This document shows, piece by piece, positions 22,391 through 36,100 of a stretch of DNA of 64,000 bases. The position numbers were made by a program, and so were the translations under genes. The notes under the pieces were generated by a model. That model had not been told where the DNA came from and made no database searches. It saw only the letters and a program-made list of their open reading frames with translations. The stretch covers positions 92,895,912 through 92,959,911 of the forward strand of contig CM043963.1 in assembly GCA_014529385.2 (NCBI GenBank), written 5' to 3'. The stretch comes from Adiantum capillus-veneris. Its lineage: Eukaryota > Streptophyta > Polypodiopsida > Polypodiales > Pteridaceae. Positions within the stretch are counted from its first letter, which is position 1. Each line of letters begins with the position of its first letter.

Positions 22391-24525
22391 GTGTGTGTAG
22401 CTGTTTTACCATAAATAATATGACATAATTGAACTTTTTACATTCAAAAGACAGCTAGCTTTAGAAGAAATGAAATGATAAGTACAAAAACAACTGAGTC
22501 TTAGAATTATTTTTGTACAGTGTTTGTAAGAATGAATCCTCATTCCAGTTAAACAAAGTAGTAGAAGAACTTCCCAAGTAGTAAGATAATGTGTAATCCA
22601 GTGTAGGACAGCTTGCCAAAGCTAAAGAAAACCTTCAAAGTCAAGATAGATTCCTTACGTGCATCCATCCAAACAAGACAACAGATATGTTAGCCTTGGA
22701 TGTGTTTTACGGGTATCAGTGGACTATACCAGTTGTTATCCATGTCGATCTTACAAACTTTTTTTCAACTTTTTACAAGCTCAGTCCATAGTAAATGTTT
22801 TTTTAAAAAGGAACCCAAAGATTTTATAGAAGAATTTCATATCATTCTGATTAGAAGGCCATTACCCCTTCTAATCCAAGTGTCAAAATCCCCCCCTTTT
22901 TTTAACCTTAATCACAGATCATCCTTTAATGAAGGCACCCATTAGTGCAGTAAGTTCTATTTTTTTATATATATTTTAAAATAGTTTCCAATCCAGTCAT
23001 AGGCTAGTACAATGATTGTTTTTCAAGTATGGCAACGTAATTCGGCCATCATGTTTATCAGAACTCATCAATTTTGTGGGTATACTTACCTTCTACCGCC
23101 TTATGGCCAACCAAAGTGGCAAGAAACCCTTGCTGAAACTAAATAAGAACACAAGTTTCCCCTCTTTTTTCACAAGAAACTCTTATGTTATATAATATGC
23201 AATTCCTAATGTGAGAAAAAACAGGAAATCCTTGTAGTACTTTCATTATGACGGTTATAGCTATTCAACTAGTACCCAAAAAGGAGTGGTGTTACAAAGG
23301 AACAATCTGATACTCATAAGCAACAGGCTCAAGCCTTACTTTGACCATAATTAATAAGATCATAAAGTCTAAGTAACAATCGAAAGGCAATGCAATTCCA
23401 GGGAACAGTCTCACAGAAGCTACAGTAATGCCGACCTCCCATATTACAGTGATGAAAAAGGCATTGTGCAATGGTAAACCCTTTTTATGTTTCAAAAGAT
23501 TCCTTCCTAAGAAACAATCCGCAATAACCAAGAAAAAGCCAAGTAAACGTGAACACTAGACGCTAATGAGCCAGCCGAAAGAGCAAAAAGTACTGTCATT
23601 TTTACTGGCAACACAGCCATGTTTTAACAAAAGTAACACCATGCTACCTAGCCCCAATATAAGTTCATTACTGGTGTATGGAGGATGGAGCAACGCCCCC
23701 TTTTTAAGCTTACCATCAATAAGATAACAAACAGTTAAACCAGTTATAAGGTAAAAGTCATGCAATACGGCACCAGGTAATCTGCCAACCTGCAAAACAG
23801 AATTATTATGCTTGAAGGAAATGCCAGTTTACACCGGATACTAGGGTAAAAAACCATGGCCAACATAGTGGTCAAAACACCATCCAGTAAAAAAACCAAT
23901 TTTTTTAATCAGCGACAGCAGATAGTGAACCATCAGAGCTTGACGCGTCAAGGAGAATACCCAATGATGGAATTAAAACCTTGCAGGAGAAAATAACCCA
24001 AAGTTTCCTACCACACTTGTGTAAAAAACCCTTTCAGAGTTACATGCTTTCGCAGCTAAACCAAATAGCCATAAAATATGTGCAAAAAACCATAAAATAA
24101 CAGATGCCGACCTGTGTCACTTGGGTTGAGAGTTCCATGCTTCGACGCAGTGGAGATACAGATACGCAAGAAACGCAGTCACTTTTTCTATGCAAACAAA
24201 TAGGGTACAAACAAAGCTAAGTGAGGGGCAAAGATGCACCCTCACCATTTAAATAGAGGGTGGAGGGACGTTGGCATAACTACATATCACGCAGTTTCCC
24301 AAGCACGAAGAGATCACCAGCAAAGGTGGTGAGGCCGCCTACAAGGTGCAATGAAGAGGCAACCAGTAGCTTTCACAGCCGGGTTTTACCCAATGCAATA
24401 CCTGCTGCATAGTAACTTATGTAGTGAGAAGTGCTATGTCCCCCGATAATGCACATAGTTGGTAGGATTTAGTAGAGTCACAGGAGCATAGGCAAGCTCG
24501 GGAATATATTCAAGGAGGGTGGTAC

Positions 24526-24618
<93 letters not shown>
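22390..24618. repeat. Diverged tandem duplication, unit A (about 2.2 kb)
   Basis: It shares with unit B, in the same order: a 370-bp opening block (GACATAATTGAA, ACATTCAAAAGACAGCT, TGCATCCATCCAAACAAGACA, GTTATCCATGTCGATCTTA), a middle word TATACTTACCTT (23081; 25480 in unit B), and an end block GCTAAGTGAGG then CACCCTCACC (about 24210; about 26480 in B). It closes with a (GT)44 tract. No coding sequence recognised. Confidence 0.75.
24531..24618. repeat. (GT)44 microsatellite at the unit A/B junction
   Basis: A perfect 88-bp GT run. The unit B opening block starts within 30 bp after it. Confidence 0.98.
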
Positions 24619-24621
<3 letters not shown>

Positions 24622-26826
24622 TGTTTAAATCTTAACTAATAAGACATAATTGAATTTTTACATTCAAAAGACAGCTGGCCAAGGAATAATGAACTGATAT
24701 GTAGAAAAATAACTCAGTATTAGAATTATTTAGGTACAATGATTGTAGGAAAGAGATCCTCTTTCAGTAAAACTAGAAGTAAAAGAACTTCCCCGTTCCT
24801 CAATGAGTAATTCATTACAGAAAGGTTTCTTGCCAAAGAAAAGAAAGCCATCCAAGATAAGATAGAGTCCTTACCTGCATCCATCCAAACAAGACAACAA
24901 TTCTGTTAGCCTTGGATGTGTTTTACAGGTATCAATGGACTATATCAGTTGTTATCCATGTCGATCTTATAGGTTTTAATTACTTTAGACAAGCTAGTTT
25001 ATTCATTAGATTTGGTATGTTAGCAGTCTTTCATATTACTTTATAGTCTATGGTGAAGTCCATCAAAAGTAAAACTAAGAGCCATAGCGCAGTAGCTATG
25101 CATAAAAAAGCAACCATATACTAACCTTTCAAAATCAGTAGAACCCATGGTACCAAAGGTACTTCTTTAGACAAAGAGATGTGAAATCTGACTTCTTTTT
25201 GTCAACCAAAGGTTATAGATGATGGTGGTGACTACCTCGTTTTTTTAAAACCAATAAGACAACAATGTAACCAGTCAAGAGAGTAGCAAGACTCCCCCCC
25301 TTTTTTTGTGGAACCTCATCATTTTTTTTTAGCAATCGCTTGGAAGCTATACCCAAGCCGAAACAACCCCAACCATATACTTACCTTCATATCCATAAGT
25401 CATTAGCGATTTTTAAGAATAGTAATGTCCGGCCCTACCAACCATAGTTTTTTTTCAAAGCCAAAAAAATGAGCTGTTGTATACTTACCTTCACAAAATG
25501 CCAGGTTGTCACGGACTATAGTGTCTGGCTTGATATGAGCTCCCAATTGTGATAAGCCCTAGTGGCAACCAGTTAATCACAGAAAAGAACCCACCGTTTT
25601 CGAAACCTGCCAGTCGATTAGATACCTCTTTCTCCATAGAGAAAAAAAACAGTTACAACAGCGACAAGAACCAATCATTAAGTTGTTTATTTTCGCCAGA
25701 GTTAAAGCCAAGTGACCCATCGGCCATAACCCCATGTTGCCACCATTTATACAGTCGAGACACAGTAACAGTGCGCGTTTATCAATACATATCCAACTGC
25801 AGCATGTATTAGGAACGGCCATCAAGCCAACCACCATACTCATAACCATATACCTACATACACATACTGCCACACATGCACAAAAAGTTTTATGTGGAGG
25901 TGAAGTCCTGCAGCGGTTAATCTCTGAGCCCTTCACACCGTACTGAGGCTACCCCCATTTTTTATGCAGACAACCATAGACGAACATTTTTTATGCACAA
26001 GAGACCCAAGACCATCCATAATGTCTAGGCCTAGCAAAAATAGCCAGTCAAGCTCATAATTATATGAACCTGCAGCAATTTACAAGAATCGGCATAGCCT
26101 ACAGTAAGCCACAGAGGCGACCTAACCAGTCCGAGGTCAGGAGCAGTTTTTATACAAGGCAGGGATGCACCATTCCTAAGTTTATCATATCAAGCCCTTT
26201 GAAATACTATCAACAAAAAATACCATTTGCACACAGTTTGCAAGAATACCATAACCGAAAAATCTGTATAGTATGCATGCTTGTAACAAGCATAAGGTAG
26301 GACTACCTTCCCTCAAAAACCTTTTAGTGTTTAATTTGTGCATAAATAGTGCAGTAAAACAGCAAACTCAGCAGGGGTAAGATTGAACACCTGAGTCACC
26401 TCCGAGGAGAGCTCCATTCTCCTTGGTAGTAAAAAGCAGACAAGAGGTGTTTCACAAAATAACTCAACACACCCACAATGGCTAAGTGAGGAGCAGAGAT
26501 GCGCCCTCACCTGTTTTTATAGCAGGAGGAAGCAAGTCTTGTCCGTGTGATGTGCCACGATATCGAGAGAGCTAGGCCACGCTCCACCATGAGTGTGAGA
26601 TAGCATCGAGCTGCACGCCTATGGCCTTCAATGGGGATCGATAGTCAAGGGAGGAAGAGGGCCACCTTCACTACGCCATGAGAGCAGACGACATTGATCA
26701 CGCTCGACAGAGCATCATACTACATTCAAGGGCTTGGCCCCCCGGTAGTAGTGGTCCATTTTTTTAAAGAAAACCAATTTCTTAAGTTTGACCTAGTGTG
26801 GTCAACGCAAAAAGGAGTCTCAAAAA

Positions 26827-26857
<31 letters not shown>
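26827..26857 (+). repeat. 31-base G homopolymer
   Basis: An uninterrupted run of G in unit B. Such a tract can form stacked guanine structures, and its true length is uncertain in any assembly. Confidence 0.95.
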
Positions 26858-26859
<2 letters not shown>

Positions 26860-26907
26860 GTGTTGGAAGTTTTTTCTTTTTAAACATATATAACTAATGA
26901 ACAGTAT

Positions 26908-26910
<3 letters not shown>

Positions 26911-26949
<39 letters not shown>
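26911..26949. repeat. (TG)n microsatellite
   Basis: A perfect TG run of about 19 units at the end of unit B. Confidence 0.98.
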
Positions 26950-26950
<1 letters not shown>

Positions 26951-27188
26951 TGTGTCTATGTCTGTGTTTATTAGCAGACATGGGTTTTGCTTGTGTACTT
27001 TTAAGGGACAGTTCCCACGGGGAGTAAATGACAACCATATACTGCAAGAAAAAAAGTCATCTCGGGTAAAAAAGTTATTCACACTAGGGAGATATCCCAA
27101 GAAAGCACAACAAAACCTTTCAGGAGAGGTGGGTGTCCATATTTGCCCCCCAATCAAAGGTACCAACTGTGGGTGAAACAAAAACCAA

Positions 27189-27212
27189 CCCCCCCCCCCC
27201 CCCCCTTTTTTT
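27189..27212 (+). repeat. C17 T7 homopolymer pair
   Basis: A run of C followed directly by T. It marks the start of a gene-poor stretch. Confidence 0.95.
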
Positions 27213-30200
27213 CTAAACTAAGTAGGAAAACTAGTGTGTGAGTGTGTGATAGACGCCCTACACTATTGTAGATTTTATAAAGAAACCTTTTCGACTAGGT
27301 ATGTGTTTAATTTGCCATAAAGGAAATTGGCACTAAATCAAGGCTTGCAAAAATAATTTTATGGAGCCAGTCTTGGGCTCGTTTTTGCCACATAATGAGA
27401 ATGTAAAAACCATATTTGAGAAGGCCTTTCCTACATATGATACATAAAGCGCCTCGCCCATGATATAGGCATGCCCTAGAGATCTACATCTCATTATAGG
27501 GAATGGTAAGCATGGGTGCCTACCACCAAGGTAGAACCATTCTAACAATTTTAATCGAAATGCATAGAGTACCCTCCTTCAAGTGAAAGTTACTTCCTTT
27601 CTTGTTAGCCCTAATGAAGAGGAAACTCTTAAAACCCATCTATCAAATAACAAGACCAAGAAGTATGGTTTGACAATTGTGGCTATACAATATAATCATT
27701 ACATGTAGTTATTGTCAAACCAGTCACTTCAAAATATCTCTCATCAAGGAGAACAACACAAGATTAGTACGGACAAGACCAACTCTCCACGATCCAACAA
27801 CCCAAGAAATGTGTATAGGAAATATAATCACAATCACAGTTCCCTCCCCAAACAAAGTAGAGTGAGCACCAAGTTCATGAACAATGAGGATATACTCATT
27901 CATTAACCATTAGGTTAAGAGAGCTAAGAAAGATCAAGATATTCTCTGGTATTCTTCAAACATAAAGATCTTTCATTATTACAAAATCTATGTTTGAATG
28001 TACGTCAAAATCACCATGTTGCCAAAATACTGCATACCACAAATTTCAACATGCTATCACCAATAAAGACAATTTTTCCACCTTAAGTTTGAAACAAGCA
28101 TTTAAGAATCACAAGCAATAGGTAGCACATACTAACAAAGTAATATAAAGACCATCAAATATAATAAGTTTTACGTCGGCAAAAGAACCTATCTAGAAAG
28201 CTTGCATCTACAAATGCATGCATTGGGAAGAAGCAAGGAGAATATGCTACAACAAAGGAGGATTCGAACTGTCAGTTATCTTTGTACAGAAAATGTGGCC
28301 TCCTCAGTCATATATTGGTTTTTCGGGGGGGGGGGGGGGACACTAGGAGAACTTGTTGTGTTCATGGATTGTAGGTTCACACGCTATGATCTACATATTG
28401 TATTGTAGGTACCTCTCATGTGTGAGTATGAACAAAGATTAATTTTACTTTTAATAGATTCTTACACATGTTTGTATGCAACAAATATCACCTATTACAA
28501 AGTGGCTTCTCAATGAAAACATCTAGCAAGTTGAGGACTATCTCCAAGATCATATAAATATAACCATGTTTGCTTGCCAAATGACCGTTACAAATATTAT
28601 GTAGATGAAAACTCATGTCTGCCACCTATTGAAGGAGGTGATCTCAAGTTTGATTTGTTTCGTCAAAAAAATGTTAAATTGGAGGAGTTCCAAAGTTATA
28701 TTCTAAATAATGTGGAAGGTTCACATGACGTTAGAAAATAAACATGTCACAAACTGGAATCTACACCCACAAGCTTAGGGATATCCAATGTTTCATGTCA
28801 GTTGTTTAAGCGGACGACTAGGCAATGTTGGCATACAAAATTGTCGACGTATGATTGCCTGTAGATTTAGCACTAAGTTGGTAATCTAGCAGGATATATG
28901 GTTTTGAAAAATACTTGCTATCTCATAAGAGGTGTAATCATTTTGGAAAATCATTTCTTGAGCTGGATGTTGGAAGTATGGGAAAACTAAATAGCCCTAA
29001 ACATTGCGAATGAATTGGTAATAGTAAACCTCCAAAGTTGAAGCACTATTACATTTTGCTCAGAACAACAATTTTATTTGATGGGCTGCATACTAAGAAG
29101 AGTACACATTTTTCTAAACCAAACGATAAATTTTCCCATAAATTTCAATGGAGTGGTGATCAAACCATGTAGTTGTTTTAGCCTCACAATTTTGTTTTAG
29201 AGACATCAAATAAAATTGAAAAGGGAGTGTTTTTCCTATTCTACTGACATATCATTGAAGCTTATATTCCCACGCCATTATTATCAATAATTGCTTATTT
29301 TCTTAGGTTCATTTAAACCTTTCAAATCATAGGTAACCATGACCCATGCCAAAAGCATTAGGAAGATACCATCCGAGACAATGTTGGACACTACAAAGAA
29401 GCTCTAAAACAACCGACAAGAAAGCTAGGTTCCACATTTTGGCCCTTTCAATCCCTTAGAAAATGCTTAATATATAGACAAATTTAGCACTTCTCATTAG
29501 ATATTGATATAAGCTACATAGTTTGCATGCTTGGCCTACACTAATAGTAGTTTTATGAGGATTACATTTGCTCGTATTAAATGCCTCGAACTCTTAGTCA
29601 GCTCAAAAAATCAACCGCATTCAAACAGCTAGCTATATTGGTATTAGCTAACTTTTACGGTATAAAATTCGTCTACACAACCAAAATTCCCTTTTATTAA
29701 ACGTACCAAAAGATAAATGGGAGTCAAAAATTTAACCCAAAAAAAAAAACAAAAACGTAACATCTCAATATTTATGACATACCTTTCAATTTGAGACTGT
29801 AAGTGCTTTTCAGAGCATAGTTACAGGTGAAACTAGTATCTTAAAAAAACGTGAAGTTTTTTCATCTCAGAAGACAACTTTATGAATATAGAACATTATA
29901 AATTTCATTATAAAACTCCTCAAATAATTCAAAGAAGGTAGTCACTTAATAAGACATAAAAGTGTCTAGACATATAGTATTAACAGAAATTGTGGTTCAC
30001 CTTCCATGAGATGATTTTCAGATTACATGTGGACCAACATACTCCCAAGAGCGAACCTTCATGTTCTCACATTTAAATTCTTAAGCATACCACATCTTGA
30101 TTGGTTTTTACCTCATGGAAACAATTTTACGAATTTATAAGCACGTTTGGAACTGCGCCCAGCTTCCGAATAATCCCTATCCGATGGGTCTTGAGCTAGA

Positions 30201-30240
30201 GCAGTTAATTAAGAGGTAAATAGTATGGCCTATCTACCAT
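27213..30240. other. AT-rich stretch with no recognised gene
   Basis: Both strands have only short open frames with no domain I recognise. A 15-base G run sits at 28325-28339. A short open stretch near 28605-28740 (plus) has ordinary residue composition but no family match from memory. Confidence 0.6.
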
Positions 30241-30247
30241 GCAGTTA

Positions 30248-30248
<1 letters not shown>

Positions 30249-30286
<38 letters not shown>

Positions 30287-30346
30287 CGCGCGCGGTGTGT
30301 ACGCAGAGAGGAGAAGAAGAGAATTTTAACGTCGTAAAAAACTATC

Positions 30347-30382
<36 letters not shown>

Positions 30383-30390
30383 AGAGAGAT
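30249..30390. repeat. (GT)n, GCGC and (GA)n microsatellites
   Basis: (TG)18 at about 30249-30284 is followed by AGCGCGCGCGG, an alternating purine-pyrimidine block that could adopt Z-DNA, and then a (GA)n tract at 30349-30390. Confidence 0.95.
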
Positions 30391-30393
30391 CTT

Positions 30394-30960
30394 TCAACTT
30401 CTCAAACATATGAAACCTGGGGAAGCACTAGCACCGATCGTGCTTTCCATCTTTGATGAATCCACAGAAATGCAATTCACAGCCCACACGAGTTCTGCCC
30501 AGCGGCACATCTGGCCCAGTTGAGAAAATTTTCGCAACATGAAAAGCCACAAAAGCCTGCAGCTATGAGCAGATAGGGTTTGGCTTGGGAAGAAGGTAGG
30601 GCCCTCAAACCTCAACCTATAATAAGGCAGATCATGTCTCTCATATTCACCACAAAGAAGCTCCATCTAGAGTCCAGACCTGTTCTATCTCAATGGCCCA
30701 GTGACTGACAGAGATTTGCTGACAAACAAAAGGTCTGTGAGGATCTACAATGGCTAGCACAGGACCAGTAGCTAAATCTACTTTAAGCTGATTAAAGCTA
30801 CGTTGCAGCTCCTCTCCCCGAGTAAACAAACATCCTTGAGCTTTGAATTGTTGTGTCATAGGAACAGCCATCTTAGCATATTCCTTGATAAATTTGCGGT
30901 AGTATCCAGCCAACCCGAGGAAACCTATAATTTCTCGGCTACAAAGTGTCCCTATTTTTT
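30394..30960 (-). pseudogene. Ty3 RT-thumb/RNase H remnant near the 3' end of the eIF2B gene
   Basis: On the minus strand, REIIGFLGLAGYYRKFIKEY is followed by SFNQLKVDLATGPVLAIVD (30950-30740), the conserved connection between RT and RNase H of Ty3 elements. The RNase H start is degraded after PHRPFVC. No other part of this element was found, so it is an isolated fragment about 500 bp beyond the stop codon of the eIF2B gene. Confidence 0.72.
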
Positions 30961-31470
30961 TCTAAAAGTCGGGTTCATTATCGGTTGAGAGTAAACCTGT
31001 AGAGGGGGTACAAATCACCTACACTAGAAACAAACTCACATTAACGACGCTCACACCATCTACTTGAGATTCACCAGAAGAAACACGAGTAAAAAGACCT
31101 TATAGGCACCCAATTCTAGTCAAATTAAGCTGTAAGCACCAAGGCTGTCAGCATGAATACCTATGGCGATCCATCAGTTGGGAAGTCTATGGATACATAA
31201 AGCCAATAGGATCTTATTTCATTCACCAGAACATCCTTGTAAGTTACAATCATGGATTCAAACACTATACTCCTCAACTTCAAAAGATTTTTTCTAGCTG
31301 GAAAATCTGTGTAGGAGGAGGCAGCCTCTCACGGCAGACATATCAGAGAGTTCTATGATCAAAACTCCACTTTTGACCCTACTTCAGAACTCACAACAAG
31401 GATAAAATATTCCTTGAATGGATAAGGGCATTACACACTGCAGATGAGCATAATTTTGAGCAGTAGCAAC

Positions 31471-33128
31471 TCACACAATAGGCTCTTTCCTGTATTCTCT
31501 CAATATCACGGGTACGCTTGTGGGAGGGACCTGACAAACAAGACAAGATAAGAGTGAAGAAAATAAACTTATAGAAAATACATCTCCCATTCAAAGAGTA
31601 AAATCTTACCATTCCCAATTCTGTAATAATCATCGATACGTAATCTGCCGGAGTTGCATCATACCTGGCCACCCAGAACTTTGAATGAGATTCTAATTGC
31701 ATGTCTTTGACTCGACTAGTGAAAAGTAATAAGGACATACGTGAGATTGAGAAGTTGAAGATGTGAATTTTGCGACCAACCCTCTAGCTCACTTGGATCT
31801 TTCTTCCCTGGGACTTTAACAAGGGCATCTGGATCACCTGTCACCGGACACAGCTCATTATTAGTCACTCTGCGATATTTTTCAATGGCAGGCAAACCCT
31901 TCACACATACCAATTGGACAACAAAACTAGGTGCACCCGGGATGCAAACTTTAGCATACCCAGTTCGTTGAAGCAGATGGAATCCAACTGCACTCGCTCA
32001 TGAAATTTGTAAGTCTCGCAGCAGACCATGACAGGCACGTGAAATGCATTTGCTACCATGGCGACCGCAGCAGAGCCAACTCTTGAATAAACAGTTCCAT
32101 TTGACAAAATTGATGACGCTCCAAGAAAAACTTTTGTCACCTCTTGCATAATATACGAAACAGCATTGATATGGGTATACGTGCAGCTGATACCTCTACC
32201 GAGTAGTCTTCTAAGCAACCCTTTTCCTTCTAGCTTTGGCCTTGAATCTACTATCACCACCCTGAACTTCCGGCCTAGCTCAAATGCGCAAAGAATTATC
32301 ATCTCCACAACACATGACGATGCATATGTAAGTAGAACATCCCCATCTTTTATCTTTGTCACTGCATGCTTGGTAATCTCCTTGTCTGCAAAATCGATTT
32401 TATATTGAATGAAGCGATCTATTTCAAAAATAAGCCGCGATTTTGCATCCGATTCAGATAGACTGATCTGCAGATTGGCTATACGTGTCTTCAGAAACTT
32501 GATAGCATTCCCCATGCTGATCGACAAAGGCCTACATGTTGTAAGAAATGAAACATTACTATTGACCCTGGCAGTCAAGTCACGAACCAGCGTCTTCTCT
32601 TTGGGGGTGGAATAATCCTGAATCAACTTCTTAAAAGCCAACAACATGGCCACACAACGTGCATTACCACCGCTTATATCCCCCGTAAGATATTGCAAAC
32701 CAACCTACACAAGAATTCAACAGGTTTCTATACAGTCGTATAATTACATCAAAAATTGCTGAAAAGATTTATAAGTACCTGGTAAACAGCAGGGTGTGGA
32801 TGCATTACATCGTCATGAAAAAACTTCGCTTCCAAGGACGGAAGTTGAGTCCCATGAACAAATTGAGGCAAATGCCGAAATAGCTCTACCCTATTCTTTG
32901 TCTCTGTCTGCTCAATCAAAGATCGTTTCTTGGCTTTTGCGACTCTGTGTTCATCATCAAATTGCATCCGTGGAGCAGGGACTTCCTTTTTCTTTTCTTT
33001 CTCTGGTGCCTTCTCTACAGCAGGGGACCTTTTCTCTGATGATGGGTCTTTCTTCTGGACCTGAGCTTTGGATGACTTGCCGCTTCCACCAGAAGGCCCA
33101 ACCTCACCTTCAACAACCTTACCTCCTG
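31471..33128 (-). CDS. eIF2B delta, exons 3-7 (catalytic-fold half)
   Basis: Five exons separated by short introns of 74, 122, 76 and 79 bp encode residues 237-671. Exon 3 (33128-32779) begins after GGCAG and carries a Lys/Pro-rich linker then [18 protein letters not shown]. The 745-bp exon 4 holds most of the IF2B fold. Exon 5 opens at [11 protein letters not shown], exon 6 at [18 protein letters not shown], and exon 7 is [15 protein letters not shown] to the stop. Joined, the frame is unbroken. In the genomic frame, exon 4 reads through its donor for 14 codons, which makes the raw open frame misleading. Confidence 0.93.
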
Positions 33129-36100
33129 CTGCCAATGAGAGATTATTATCAAAACAATTAGGCCCATGACATAATTTCTCTAAAAGGAAATTGCACTACA
33201 AATACACCTGCAAGAGATGAGAGGGTCAGAACTCCCATGAGATGCAATGGCCCCTAAGGGAAGCGCCTCTGAAGATAATTCTCTATTATATCAAAGTAAA
33301 GCAATACACAGTACATACTACAACTCTCCTTGAAGATACTTCTTTATTGCATTGATGTTAAGCAATACACAGTACACCTCCTCTCCTGTTCAGCGAGACC
33401 CTCTCACAATCTAAGTACAACTGGCACACTTTTATAGCACCTGGTTGCTGAAAGCAACCCACAAAGCGACTGCTACAAAAAAAAGTTACTTTAGAAAGGA
33501 CAGAAGCAACTGCTATGAAAAATGTTTACTTTAGAAAGGACAGGGAGGCGCTGTTAGAGTTTTGGAGGTCATCTCCATGGCTTCCCCGTCTAGATCTTGT
33601 GAATGACGGGCTGTGCCCAGCCTTGTGAGGTCTAGGCATGTGGTGGAATTTTCCAGTGTTTGTCCGCCCAGCTGATTGCAGGCCTTTATAATGGGTGCCC
33701 TATTTGTGCCCTGCCCATCCCAAATTTATGGGGTTTCATAGCTGGCTTGGGCATCTTGATTGCTCCCCTATATAAGTTTGTGGCATCGTAATGATTGCCC
33801 TGAAGCTGGTTTGATTTTGTCTACGGAGGATTGCTTTATAACCTTCCAGTGTCCGATAATGGCACCAAAGAAGAATAATGTTGAGGGAAGTTTTTATGAA
33901 TACAGATATACCATGGATGATGCTGTGGAGCCACGCGTTCCAGGAGTTACTTGAGAGGAAGTTTCCGGAGTTGCCAGTGTTTCCACGAGTACCACCAGGA
34001 CTAAAGGTGCTCATGGAGGCGGTATTGCCTACAACCTTATCTTGATGGTGCGCAACAAGATTGAGCGGCCAAAGGCTCTTACAAACATGTCTCTTTCTTC
34101 CAAGGAGTTGAAGAAGCTTACAAAGCTTCAATGTGCTTGAGATCGGCTTAATGCAACGATCCAGTCTTTCATTAGGATTTATGCTTTATTGACATCTTGC
34201 TAGTCTATGCGACAATTGGATGCATCCTATGGCAATTTGATGTCAGTTTTGAGACACTTGATGCCTTTATGGTCTTGTTCTTGTGGTGCTAGCTAATGTG
34301 CACAATTTATGGATGTTGGCTTATGTATTGACATAGCGCCGTGTTGATGCCATTCCCAGACAGAATTTGCACATGGTCTTGCGGTGCTTGTATACGGCAG
34401 ATCTTGTACACTCGCAAAGTTTTGCTCTCTTGACGTCTCTTATGCACAATGACTAGTTTATGGCACACTTTCCGTAATATTCACGTCTCTTCCTCTCAGG
34501 CGTGATTAAGGCGAAGTTCAGCAATTGACAGTTTCCAAGCTGCTTGCTTGATTTCGCGCTTGTTTATGCGCATTTCAATTTTCTGCTACTTTCAGCAGAT
34601 TTGGTCTATTTTTCATATGTTATGTGCGAAGATTGGGGACGCTACGAAGTACGCTCGTATGGTGCCAGTTTTGGCAATTAAGCAATCAGTTTGAGTCTTG
34701 AGTATGCATAACCTTTTGGAGGGCCCTACACGAGGTTTTCTTTAAGATGGGGGATTCTCAAATGTTGAGAGCCTTTCGGTGATGCACGTCGTTGGAGATC
34801 CCCTGTTGTTGCCTCACCATAGGACATGTACAGATTGGACTAGGTGCTTGATAGTCGAGTTGGCTTGACACAATTGGTTCAATGTGTGCTCAGTATTTGT
34901 ATATTGCCGGTCACCAGGAAGTGTATTTTGCCTATTGCCTTCTCTAAATATGTATTACATATTTTTATTTATTTTATTTTTACTTGTTTTCCCCGAAACC
35001 CTTGAAAAGGTGCAAGTGGACATTGCATGGACAATGTGAAACAGCTGTAGTCAAACGGGTTTCTCACATTAGCGCTGAATTCTCATGAGTATGGAAGCTT
35101 TCGTGCGCTTAAATGGAATTTGGGCCACTCGGCAAGTCACAAACAACTTTATAAGTTGGGAAGGGTTAGGAAATTGAACCATAAGGAGCATAGTGGATAC
35201 ATGTCATTAGGAGAGCCACCTGCTTCACTTCTCTCTCTCCAGAAGGTCTCTTCCCAGGTGGGGACGCCCAAATATGAGAGTGGAGGTTGCTTTTTCAATA
35301 TGTTTTGCTACCTTCTGTCTGGGCAGTCATGTTCAAAGAGACCATGTCTTCCACAACCCCAACATACTACATTTCCGACGTTATTGCGCTACGCATTTCC
35401 ATGACCTCTTGGACCCCCCCTGCCTCAAAAGTTTCCTCGACCACCACCTATGTTCTGACCATGATTGTTGTTCTGCTGTTGTTCTTGGTGGTTGCCTCTT
35501 CCTCGGCCTCGTCCACGACCTGAACCGCGTCCTCTTCCTCTTCCTCTGTTGTTGAAAAGGACCTATACAGAGTTGTTTCCACCCTCCGTAGAGGATTCTT
35601 CCTCAAGTTCCTTCTCTTCCACAATTAGTAAGAACACCAAATCTCGAAGATGGATGCCTGTTTTAAATAGTTTGTTCTCAGGACCCAAACCTCGCAGACA
35701 AGATTCTACTTTATCATCATTATCGATTGTAACACCAATCAATGCAAGTGACTCACATATGTTATTTATCTTCAACAAATAGTCAAAGCTTGCCTTCTCC
35801 CTTGTCTCATGTAGCGCGATAATTCTACTCACGTGCATCTCTCCCCCCCTTACACATATGGTAATGCCCCACTCGTTGGGCTTCTCAGATGACTATACAG
35901 TCTTGTGGGTTTTATGCACGTTTGACAAGGCAAGAGCCTTCTGAACAGAAACCGGTTTATCTAATTGCTAATCCCCGAAAGGTACGCACGGTTCCATCAC
36001 AAGAGATTGCGAAACAGGAGAGTTTCTCGCGTGAAAACTTATCCAAATCAAAGGGAAAGTGTAAGGTGCAGCAAAAGTGAATGTTGAACTTTGCTCAAGG

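Larger units (their letters stand above)
24619..26949. repeat. Diverged tandem duplication, unit B (about 2.3 kb)
   Basis: The second copy of unit A, with the same landmark blocks at offsets of about 2.25-2.4 kb, again ending in a GT tract (26911-26949). A 31-base G run near its end interrupts the match. It may be a tandem pair of long LTRs or an expanded 3' region of an element; no gene was seen. Confidence 0.7.

Noticed and set aside
26694-26897. Open frame with a poly-Gly run
   Set aside because: The Gly run is the translated 31-base G homopolymer; there is no other support.
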